Source: Dipylidium caninum
Taxonomy: Eukaryota; Platyhelminthes; Cestoda; Cyclophyllidea; Dipylidiidae
Assembly: GCA_017562135.1 (NCBI GenBank)
Contig: QEYB01000895.1
Span: forward strand, 806,001 to 870,000
Direction of reading: 5' to 3'
DNA: 64,000 nt
The translations under genes and the position numbers were made by a program. Below the pieces are notes generated by a model. It did not search any database. It had not been told where the DNA came from and was given only the letters and a program-made list of their open reading frames with translations. Positions 50,541 through 59,684 of the stretch are shown here, one piece after another. Within the stretch, counting starts at the first letter, position 1. Every line of letters starts with the position of its first letter.

Positions 50541-53500
50541 ATGTCAGATCTTCCGAGCACTCCAAGGTATTTTATGCCCACCTATTGTTCAACACATTAA
50601 CTTGTATTTTTTGTTTCCTTTACGTTGCACTGTGCCTATTCAGGTCAGAACAACAGCCTCAGCAACCGTTAATGACGCCTCATCTTATAGCAGTCAATTC
50701 ACCCCCAAACAACTTCGCAGCTGGTAGTTTACCTGTAACACGCACAGGGACGCCTGTCATTGTGCGGACAACAACGAATTCTCCCAGTTTGCCGAGAAAT
50801 CTTGTTCTTATCCGCCCTTCTGTTACCTCATCCACTGCCCCCTCTGCTCCCCGTATTATTGTACAACAAACTCCACCGCGTACCATTCTACCGGAATCCG
50901 CCGCTTCCTTATCATCTGACGGGGACAGTCAACCCGATGCTAGCACTGCACCGGTCGCCACTCTTTTACGCAATGCCCCAATCTCGATGCGTCTTGACGG
51001 ACAGCCGCAGCCCGTCAGTTCAGTACCTGTCGCTAACAGACTCTCCGTACTGCATAGACACTTTAATAGCCCCGGCAGCTCCTTACCTGCTGCGTCCAAA
51101 CTGAGGGGGGGCGGCCAATGCGTTGGTTACTGCGCCTCAGCCTCTCAATCGCAAAATTATCCGCGAGATGCAGGTTCTTTATGTTTAGATGTTGAATCAT
51201 TTATTTACATTTATTATGCCCAGGGAATATAATAATGAATTCTCTTCATACTTTCACATTTTATCCGATTTATATGCTTTACCGTCTGGGTAATAAATTT
51301 TTTTTTATTCCTTTTTATTTAAGGTCCGCGTTTGCACCCGGGCAGACAGAAAATTAAGTGTACTGCGATATAATGCCTACGATCGAATTGATTTAACGGG
51401 CATGTCAGATAGCAGTGGTGCTGGTGACAGTAAGAGTGTATCCTCTCTGCCTGAGGTATTTATACAGCGTGAAAATAACCTTCGTCAGTACAAGGCCTCT
51501 CATAACATTGTGGATGCACCTTCTCGTGGAGCAGGCAGTGAGTTCGGTCAGGAAGTGAGAGAAGAGGCGAGATTGCGCAAACTGGGGATTGTACGTCAGG
51601 GATATCGGGCGGAGGACCAGCCTTGGCTCCTTATCGTTGGTAAAGGGCGTACGGCTAAGCGCTACAGGGGAGTCAAAGAAGGCAGTGTATCAGCTAATGT
51701 GAGACACTTCGTATTTTGTCAAAGGAAAGATGGGAACTTTGATGCGTACCCTGTCCATGAATGGTACGTTTGATTTATTTTACCCAACTATCGAAGTTGT
51801 AGTCGTAGTTTTATTAGAAATATATTCGAGAATTTTTCATCTTAACGTATTAGTGCTTTCTTGGACGTTTCACATATTGGGGTTTACTTTAGGTATAAGT
51901 TCAACCCTGAAATCACATATCGGTATCTTCGTGATGATGAAGCCGAGGCGGAATTTAGCCGGCGTCATAAAACCATGAACCTCTTTAACGTTATGGTTAA
52001 GCGAAAAATTACCGACGAACCTGGTGAGGAAGCTTTGACAGACGGCGCCGAAACCCGCTCCAGGTAATTGAAACATTTCTCTGAACATTTGTTTTTATAC
52101 GTCCTCCTTGCTTTATAGTACAAAATTTGATTTTTAGGTCCCGTTCTGGGGCGAAGAGTGATAAAGTAACTAAACGTAGCCACTCCTCTGCTCTTCTCTT
52201 GACGGAATTGGACGAGTGGAAGGATCTCGGGCCAGACGAAGAGGAAGAAGAGGAGGAAGTTGAAGGGGGTGGCAAAATGATGACGTGGAGAGGACTGATG
52301 ACCGTGGCAAAGATGATGAAAATAGGTTTCTTCAAAAAGCCGATGAATCGGAGAAGGCCAGTAGCAAAAAGAAACGAGCGGCCGCGATTGTAGCTCGGAA
52401 GCGTAGGGCCACAAAACAACGCGCACGTCGTCGACGAAAAGGCGTATTTGGAAATTCTTCTGATGAAGAGGATGATATTAACGAAGAGGTGTGGGATGAG
52501 AGTGATCCGGACGATCACGAAGGTGATGAGGTAATGTCTTATATTGTTAGCTTTTTAATTTCTATCCCTGAATATGTATACTATGCAATTTCGAGGTCAC
52601 CACTTAATTTTAGTTTTTTTACATTTTCAGGTTGACTACATGACTGACTCTTCATCCGACGAGGAGAAACTCTCAGAGGACGATAGAGAACAAATCTATC
52701 AGGAACAAGGTGTTGATGAGGAAGCAGGTCTCAAAGCTCTGCTCACTGACATGAGTGCGTTCCTTTCTTCGTGTTTGTGTTCTTCGTGAACTTGACTTAC
52801 CGTATACATTTTATCTAACGAGTCACAATAGTTTGCTTGGCTCAGTGGGAAAGGCCCCACTATCTCTTTCAGGTGGACTGTTTCTATGTGTTTTTCATAA
52901 ATTGTGCAAATTACTTAAGGTGAATCTGACGAGGACCAACAACCAAAACCAGATGATTCGAATCTCGACGATTTTGAAGATGACGGTGATGAAGGAATCG
53001 GAGAGGGGGATAAAAAAGGTGATGATCGCACTCAAAAACTGCGGTCTGGCGAAACCAAGAGTCGTCGCACAAAAACCAACCCTTCAAATTCCTCGTCCAA
53101 CGAAGATGACAGTGACGACTCGAGTGAAGACTCTTCTAGCGACTCATCCTCTTCCGCTTCTGACTCGGACGCTGCACCGGACGATCCTGATCGTCTCGTC
53201 AGGAAAGCTCAAAAGAAGGCCGAACTGCTACAGCGGATTTCTGACCAAGTTTCATTTTCCGGTACATCTTCTCAATCCGAAGATCATTCTAACTCTGTGG
53301 GAACATTCAAAAGAGCTAAGGAGGAATCAGGTTCAATGTCGACTACGGTCCTTCCGAACCCTTCGAAGCGTCTGAAAGTGACCGAGCCGGCAACAGATGA
53401 CGCTTTTATCGCGGCCGTGAGAAAGTACCTGATGCGTAAACCAATTAGTGTGGCAGACTTACTGAAGAAAATTCGTTCGAAACGCCTCGTGCCGCATTCT

Positions 53501-53635
53501 TCGCAGACGAGTCGTAGCGGTGGTGCCTCGGGTACCGACGATGTGGCTGAAACGATGCTTGCTAACGCCTTGCGCCACCTCCGACCACTCAAGCACATCG
53601 TAAATGGGCAGCCTGTTCTTTCCCTTAAAAGATGA
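50541..53635 (+). CDS. GTF2F1: General transcription factor IIF subunit 1 (TFIIF alpha, RAP74)
   Basis: TFIIF alpha pairs with TFIIF beta, binds RNA polymerase II and is needed for initiation and elongation. Exons: 50541-50566, 50644-51173, 51324-51763, 51893-52063, 52138-52530, 52631-52754, 52920-53635, about 799 residues. Residues 1-178 are a Ser/Thr/Pro-rich extension not found in human RAP74. Residues about 185-400 are the dimerisation barrel (VLRYNAYD, GAGSEFGQEVREEARLRK, EDQPWLL, FDAYPVHEWYKFNP). An acidic and basic charged middle follows (EEEEEEEV, DSSEDSSSDSSSS). Residues about 725-799 are the winged helix (VRKYLMRKPISVADLLKKI) that binds the FCP1 phosphatase and Pol II. Two frame breaks are inferred from exon phases: a G7 run at 51,105-51,111 (one base too many) and an A4 run at 52,274-52,277 (one too few). 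The start MSDLPSTPR is chosen because the tiny first exon splices in phase. Confidence 0.92.
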
Positions 53636-53873
53636 CATTCAATCCCCTTTACTTAAAGCATACTTGTATATTAGTGCTAATGACTATGTTAGTTTGTAAA
53701 GAACCTTTTTTTATTGATGGAAGGAATTTCTTTGTTGGCTGCGCCCGAGTTATCCGAGGTCGTGTCGGAATGCGTAGTTTGGTTTTCGTGTGGTGGTTTC
53801 GTGTAGGAGTCTAGTTGAGGCGACTATTGGAGCTGATGGAGTTGCGGCATCGTATCCCGGGTGTAATTTTCAG

Positions 53874-54068
53874 CTACAAATCTAGGATTGAGTGATTACC
53901 GTCGGCTAAATGGAGGACTACGTCCGTGATTTCTGCGGCGTCAGAACTTTCTTTGTCGATCACTAAGGGAGCAGGGGATGGTTGATTTACCATAATTTCG
54001 TCTGGTGAAAACACAATCAGCGGATTTGCGTCTAGGTTAGCAGGAAGAGGAATGAGTGTGGTTGTCAC
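53874..54068 (-). CDS. Candidate C-terminal coding exon, unrecognised
   Basis: I do not recognise this. A minus-strand open frame of about 64 residues has balanced, protein-like composition (SPDEIMVNQPSPAPLVID, then DAAEITDVVLHLADG) and ends in a stop at 53,874. A second minus-strand open frame at 54,399-54,166 contains a similar acidic Asn-rich stretch, so both may belong to one small gene placed between GTF2F1 and PNUTS, starting near the PNUTS promoter. I could not join them with convincing splice sites. Chance remains a real possibility. Confidence 0.25.
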   Translation of the reverse strand: MTTTLIPLPANLDANPLIVFSPDEIMVNQPSPAPLVIDKESSDAAEITDVVLHLADGNHSILDL

Positions 54069-54100
54069 GTTCGCGCAAGCGCATCAGACAAGAAAATCAT

Positions 54101-54106
54101 AATAAA
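54101..54106 (+). terminator. Possible polyadenylation signal for GTF2F1
   Basis: AATAAA about 465 bases after the GTF2F1 stop, in AT-rich DNA. It is the first canonical signal seen on that strand. Confidence 0.3.
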
Positions 54107-54689
54107 GTCATTTATAAACAAGTCATTTTTAAATGCCAAAAATCAAAGATTAATAATAAACGGAATTAATTTAATTTGTAAATACATGAAGCGCGCATGA
54201 TATCACTATCCAATATTTCAAGGAAGAGCGACAAAATTATTTTGTTTGAATTAGCGTATAGCGACGGGGCATTGTTTTCGGTTTCGAAGTTGTTAGTGTT
54301 GACGTCCGGTTCCGCGCCTTCCTCCTGATGATGGATCGCCAAAATGTACGGACCCGAATGGATTTTATAATTACTTCTGCGCTTACATATGTTTACCAAC
54401 CCGAATGTAACGTTTTTGTTGTGTTTTAACGTCAGACTTATTGCGACACCACTTCCGTAACCGGGGGTTTGTGTTTATGTTTGCTACACCTAAGAAAGTC
54501 AGTTTTGAACTACTTCTAGTTTAGAATTAACTTATCAGTACAGCGATTAATTAGATCGCCTCTGCCTTGCTGGTCGTTGTCAGTCGTCCATCCATGAGTA
54601 CTCACGGCGACACATTCGACCTGAGTATCTGGCGAAACCCATCCCCCACGGATGGATACGCTAGCATCACTCCTTTCATTTACGTGACG

Positions 54690-54711
54690 AGGATTTAGTT
54701 TTAGTTAGCTG
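54690..54711 (+). promoter_or_regulatory. 3' splice-site-like AG just upstream of the PNUTS start
   Basis: TTTTAGTTAG ends three bases before the proposed ATG at 54,712. It could be a leader acceptor, but the tract is short and the start exon itself is only six bases, so this is weak. Confidence 0.25.
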
Positions 54712-57700
54712 ATGGGAGTACCGCCTTCGGGTTTGTTCCATCCGGTTACGGTTCGTAGTGCCCGCTTGGCGCGCGCGCGCCGTTTGCCCTGCAGATCTCT
54801 AGCTCTCAGTCAGGATAGTAAAGCCATTATTGCGATTTTCAGATAATTGGTGATCCGGATAAACTCCTGGAGTCTTTACGGGATCACTTAACCGAGGCGG
54901 GCGGGATACGCGAAAGGTCCATCCGTGAGTTAGTGTCGTTGATGTCTAACACCAATGGGAAGCTTGTTCCGAAGTGCATATCCCTCGCATAATATCGGCG
55001 TCCGAGATGTCTGTGCAGTCGCTGCTTTGTGACACCGACGTATGGGATATCCTCCTCAAGTGGCTCCAAGAAGCGTTAAAGGAGGAGAATTCTTCTTTCT
55101 TAGTTGAGTTGATGCAGGTGTACCACGACCTGCCTGTTACGCTGGAACAACTCACACGGAATGTTTGTCCGAAGTTAATCAACTCTCTATCTAAGAAGTC
55201 TGACAATGAAGGTACTTGCTACCAGCGTCCGTATCAGGTTTTAGATGTCCGTTTGCTGGCCGCGGAGATAGTAAGGAAGTGGAAGAATGTTATAAACGAG
55301 AACTCTCGCAAAGAAGGTGTGGACTCCCAAACGAAAAAAAGAAAGCTTGAGCCAGTCAAGAGGGATGTGCCTGCTGAGAACTCTTCGTCGATTAAGGAAA
55401 TAAAGAAGCGAAGGTCTACAGTCAAGGTGCCGCCCACTGTGATGAGGACCGCCGGCATCGAAGAAGTCAACGATCAGGTCGCGCCAAAGTCTAGGTCCGA
55501 AGTTCTCGCTCGGAAGAGGTAGTTACCATCCTAACGTTGATTTTGTAGTAAAATTGAAACAGAAAAGGTCGAGCCTGTCGGCCCTATCGAGTCGTTTCAT
55601 CAAAAGATAACAGTTACTCCCACAGAACCAAAGAAATGTAATGTTTTAGTTTTTAAATTACTCTTCAGCTCCTCACGAAATCCATGAAAGTTTTAATTTT
55701 ATAAATGCGCTTGCCAATTCTCAACCGGTGGTCCGAAAGAAGCGTAAGGTTTTTAGGGTGGATCCGTCGAATACTGCTTCAGATTCTGTAATGGTAAGTA
55801 GGTAATGTGCATCGTCCGAGTTTTAAGGATATCGATGACGTCAAAGGGACACCTGATTCTCTTAATTCGGAGGCTCAGGAGTTGAAGTCATCACCTGACA
55901 TGGAAGCTCCAAAAAAGTCAACTATCACTAGCTTCGCGCCCTTCGTTGCTGAAAGAAAGCCCAAGAGGCGCGTTACTTGGGCTCCTGAGGAAAATTTGCA
56001 ACAGATCAGTTATTTTGAGGTGGATGATACCGAAAGAGGTTTGTTTATGTTAGAGCGTTGCTGTTTATACAAATGACTTGTGTTTTATGATTATTTTCTC
56101 TATTTTTAGTTAACGTTACACGTTTCTCTTTGGCGGAAATTCGTCAGAAAGAGCACTCTCTTGAACGTCAGCTTTTCAAACGTCACGATGAAGTCGAAAT
56201 TAAAGATGCGAAAGTAGGGCAATTCGTGCACTTGCGGATGCTGTCTCTATTTTGATGCACTTATCTAATCTATCCCTTTGGGTTTTCAGTGGTATCCTCC
56301 CGTTGCCTTGGAACTAACTGCGTCAGTCGAATTGGGCAGCAAGTCTGTCGAACGTCAAGTTCAGTCAGATCGGGAACGATTTGTTCTTCAAGCTATATAT
56401 TTCACTCGTGAGAGTATTCCTTTTTCTCCAGAAGAGCCAGAGAAGGAAGAATTTGAGGCCAAAATGGCTGTGGAAATTCCATTAGAGGATGTATGTTTTT
56501 TAGGCGGGCTTATTTTACTGGGTGTTTTGGTACTTCCCACCATTTTTCTGTCAAATAAAAATTGGCTCTTCTTCATCGTTTCCGTAATGTATTGTAATAC
56601 TGACGGAAATGGCCTGTCACAGTGATGTGAATCTCCTTGCCGCTCATTTCAAGGTAACGCTCTCGAAACCTCAATCGTGATTACGTGGTGGATGTGGGTG
56701 CCCATCGCTCCAGTTGATTGCTTGGGTTGCGTGCTTGTTTTGTATCGTGGCTTCATGTAAAAAAAGATGTGGTAGTGGCCGGGGCACGAGATCCGCTCCC
56801 TGTTGCGGCCTTTGGACGGCATTGTCTAATTCTGCCCGTGGACGTGGGCCCTGTCGGTTTGCTTCCACCAAACCTGGACGCCGCAATCGGATCGCGCTAC
56901 CCGGTGCTACCATCGGTTTTCAGCTCGAAGTCTCTGATAACGAACGGCTGCGACGTCGCGTTCGCGTGGCATCTGAGGCAGGCTTCCCCACGAATTGTTT
57001 GCTGATATCGTGGTAGTGGGATGTGACTCCCGTTTGGTGTGTTGGAGTCCACTGAAACTTGGGGTGTCGTTTTTGGCGAACTGATTCCCTAGGTCGAAGT
57101 GGCACTTGTCAGCGACGACTTTGCCGTGTATTAATGTTCAGTTGTGTTCGATGAGTTGTTCTTGTCTGATGTTTTCCGGTCACTCATCTTACTGTTGGCT
57201 AGTTTGTATATTCTGACTTGAGGGTTTTTGCCTGTAGACTTGAACGGCAGGTGTTGGTCGCATCTGCGAACTGCAATTTGAATTCTTACTTCTCGTTTTA
57301 GTTGCACGCGAAGGAGCTCATCGTAATAAACGATAAAGGCGATGGGAATTCTCAAGTATGTGGAATTTGTAGTGCTGATTCACTCCTCTTCGCCGATTTT
57401 AAGTTACATCTTACTTGATTACAGATGTCTCTAAATCCAGAAGTCGCCAACCTCGTTAAGTCACTTGTTCTAAATTTCAATCAAGACACGACCAAAACAC
57501 CAGCACAGGTCAACCAAGTGAAGTCTACTGCGCCGACTACGACGGTTTCTGCGATTTCTCCGGTGGCTCCCTTCAGTCAAACTTCAAACAATAACACGCC
57601 TCCTGATGAAACCACGGGTTATGCCAATCAAGATCATTGTGAAGTTCCAATGCGTGCTGAAATGGGACCGTCCCGTATACCCGGTCCTCATTTCCTGCCG

Positions 57701-58039
57701 GGGAGAACGTTGTCCACCTCCAAACAATGGTATAAGGCCTCGTGGGCCACCGATGCGACCTCCGGGAGGTCCCGCATCTTATCGTCATCCTCAATATCCC
57801 CCATCCGATGGACCTCCGCCGCCGCCGCGCTTCATTAGGGGCCCTATTCCACCCCCACCGTTCCGCGGCCCTCCACCTATGTACAGCGGGGGTAGACCTC
57901 CCATGAATGGCCATGGTAGTGGGAGCAGCCGACGGGGTGGTCGTGTTGAACAGATATGCAAATTTTTTAACAGGGGAACTGCCGAAATGGCAATAGTTGT
58001 CACTTCCTTCACCCCGGGTATCAATCGTCTAATTGGTGA
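54712..58039 (+). CDS. PPP1R10: PNUTS, protein phosphatase 1 regulatory subunit 10
   Basis: PNUTS is a nuclear scaffold that brings PP1 to RNA polymerase II, controlling CTD and Spt5 dephosphorylation and termination. Exons: 54712-54717 (tentative, ATGGGA), 54843-55211, 55245-55518, 55549-55637, 55669-55793, 55828-56038, 56110-56213, 56290-56490, 57425-58039, about 664 residues. Residues about 5-150 are a TFIIS N-terminal (LW) domain (DPDKLLESL, LLKWLQEAL, LVELMQVYHDLPVTLEQL). ESFNFINALAN matches the conserved FLDALNSAP block. KRRVTW near residue 334 is the PP1-docking RVxF motif, followed by YFEVDDTERVNV. A Pro/Gly-rich tail ends in a CCCH zinc finger (CKFF...CHFLHPG). Three frame breaks are inferred: near 54,985-54,990 (one base short), the G run at 57,700-57,703 (one extra) and 57,977-57,978 (one short, inside the zinc finger). 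The first exon is the least certain part. Confidence 0.9.
54768..54781. repeat. Alternating GC palindrome
   Basis: GGCGCGCGCGCGCC, a perfect palindrome of alternating G and C in the first intron of PNUTS. Such tracts can adopt Z-form DNA; no role is implied. Confidence 0.6.
55212..55827 (+). other. PPP1R10: Cluster of four ultra-short introns in PNUTS
   Basis: Introns at 55212-55244 (33 nt), 55519-55548 (30 nt, with a CTAAC branch-point-like motif), 55638-55668 (31 nt) and 55794-55827 (34 nt). All are GT-AG. The 30-nt intron interrupts the frame with an immediate stop, and the 31- and 34-nt introns would shift it; the 33-nt one is in frame and could be read through as 11 extra residues. The flanking exons join in phase and match PNUTS blocks. 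Following introns are 71, 76 and 934 nt. Confidence 0.85.
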
Positions 58040-59684
58040 TAAGCCCACACTTATTAACGTATGATTAATTATCTGTACATACTTATACCTGTGTATATAT
58101 TAAGAAGTAATCAGCCGTTCTTTACCTTGGAGGACGTAGTGACTTTTGACGTCATAGGTGGCTGAGCGTGGCACTATCAGCCTCCGACTTTTCTTGATTG
58201 ACCATTACTACATTACAGTAAAAATGAGGGGTGTTTCCCTAATCGTTGGGCCAACTTTAATTTTTTTAAGCGCCGACTCCACATTCTGTGCGCTGTGCAT
58301 ACCCCCTCGTGATCTTGTTGTCGCGCCGCCTCCTCGTCCAGCCCCTACCGCTTACAATACGTATCACTTTCTTCGCTCGAATGGTGCCGTAAAGTCGCCT
58401 TGCTGCCCTATTGACTTTACCTTGACTTGTTTGTAAGAACACTCCTAACCTAGATTGGGGAGCTTAAGAAGCCAGTTGTGGCGCTATCATGTGATTCGAG
58501 TTGACCCTTTCGAGGCATGGGATTTCGTGGGCGGCGTTTTTGGATTAACGGGTGACCGCCATTGCATTACGGCTGAAACAAACTTTTGAGCTCAAAAACC
58601 TTAGTCGCCGCTGGGTGGACGCAACTGTTTCAGTAGCCCTCCTGAAACAATGTCCGGGATTTGTATTTGCTGTCAGCCACTATCCACCATGTTGGTCAGG
58701 GCTCGAGGTGTCAGTCGAAGCGCAAATGGAGGCCCCCGTAACCGTTTTTGCACATGAAGAAAACTCGAGACTGGTGGATACTTTGTATTTCTCTATGACC
58801 CAATTGGTCATCCATCTTTGGCTACGAGAAGTCTTTTCGCGCTAAATGTAGAATCGAATGTCCCCCGGGGCGTTGACTTGACTTACTGGGACCGCCTTCC
58901 CCAGCACGTGCAGCAGTCGGACTCGCGAGCTCTCGTCCGCCGGTGTTATTGCGACCTGCAAATGAAGAGTGGCGCGTTAGGCATGACGACGCAAAAAAAA
59001 CTCTTCCGAGGGGGTGTCATGCATCCTCACTCCCTCCGCTCTTTCAGCGATTATCGATGGATCAGTGGGTGGGACGCCATTAATGGCGTCTTGAGCTTTG
59101 GCTGGGAGCGCAGCAGGAAGGCCTACTCGACAAGGTTTGTGAGTAGCGAGGGAAGCAGCTGAGAAGGCGGCGATGTGGACCTCGAGCTGCTGTGAAAAGC
59201 AGTCGTGACACCAGTGTCTAAGAAGCTCTTACCACTTGAAACTGATGGAATGATTTTGTTTGACTTAACCAAGACAATCGTATTTGGGGCTTAGACATAG
59301 GAGCCTCTTTCAACTCCTTCTTATCATTCTATTTCGGGAAATAGAGGTCTTCATTAAAGCGGACTATAAGAGTATTTGACAAATACTAATTATAAGTTAA
59401 AATATCTGTTAAAGGATAGTCTCACCCTACGAATCCCGTTCTTCTTTAGCGCTCGAATTTCAAGACTCATCAAGGATTCACCTAAAACAACAGCGATTTG
59501 TATTTTATACCAAGAAGGGAATTAATTCAGGCTCTGTTAAAAACTTTGGTACTTTGGAACAGGTTCTACTAACACGTCTTAGCCTTTTACTGGAGAATGA
59601 AGGAGAATTCGTGCTGCCACCTAACTGGAGTCGAATGCCCTTGCACCAAAGCCAAGTGAAAGACGGCGAAAGAGGGAATTTGCA
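58040..59684. other. Convergent spacer between PNUTS and the NAA30-like gene
   Basis: It should contain the PNUTS 3'UTR and perhaps the remaining exons of the NAA30-like gene. A minus-strand segment near 58,970-58,890 has an acceptor-like TTCATTTGCAG and a donor-like CCA|GTAAGT, but its translation does not clearly match the end of an acetyltransferase. A 97-codon plus-strand open frame at 58,552-58,845 shows no family resemblance. No AATAAA was seen soon after the PNUTS stop. Confidence 0.4.

Noticed and set aside
52755..53375. 206-codon plus-strand open frame
   Set aside because: It is a different frame over the GTF2F1 last exon; the conserved winged helix and the exon phase fix the real frame.
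56714..57016. Open frames inside the last PNUTS intron as an extra exon
   Set aside because: They overlap in several frames, lack good splice sites and do not resemble the PNUTS segment expected there; exons 8 and 9 already join in phase.
42144..57985. Programmed frameshifting or pseudogenisation of LNX, EXTL3, GTF2F1 and PNUTS
   Set aside because: Seven single-base breaks in four unrelated genes with otherwise intact splice sites and conserved sequence on both sides are better explained by sequence errors.
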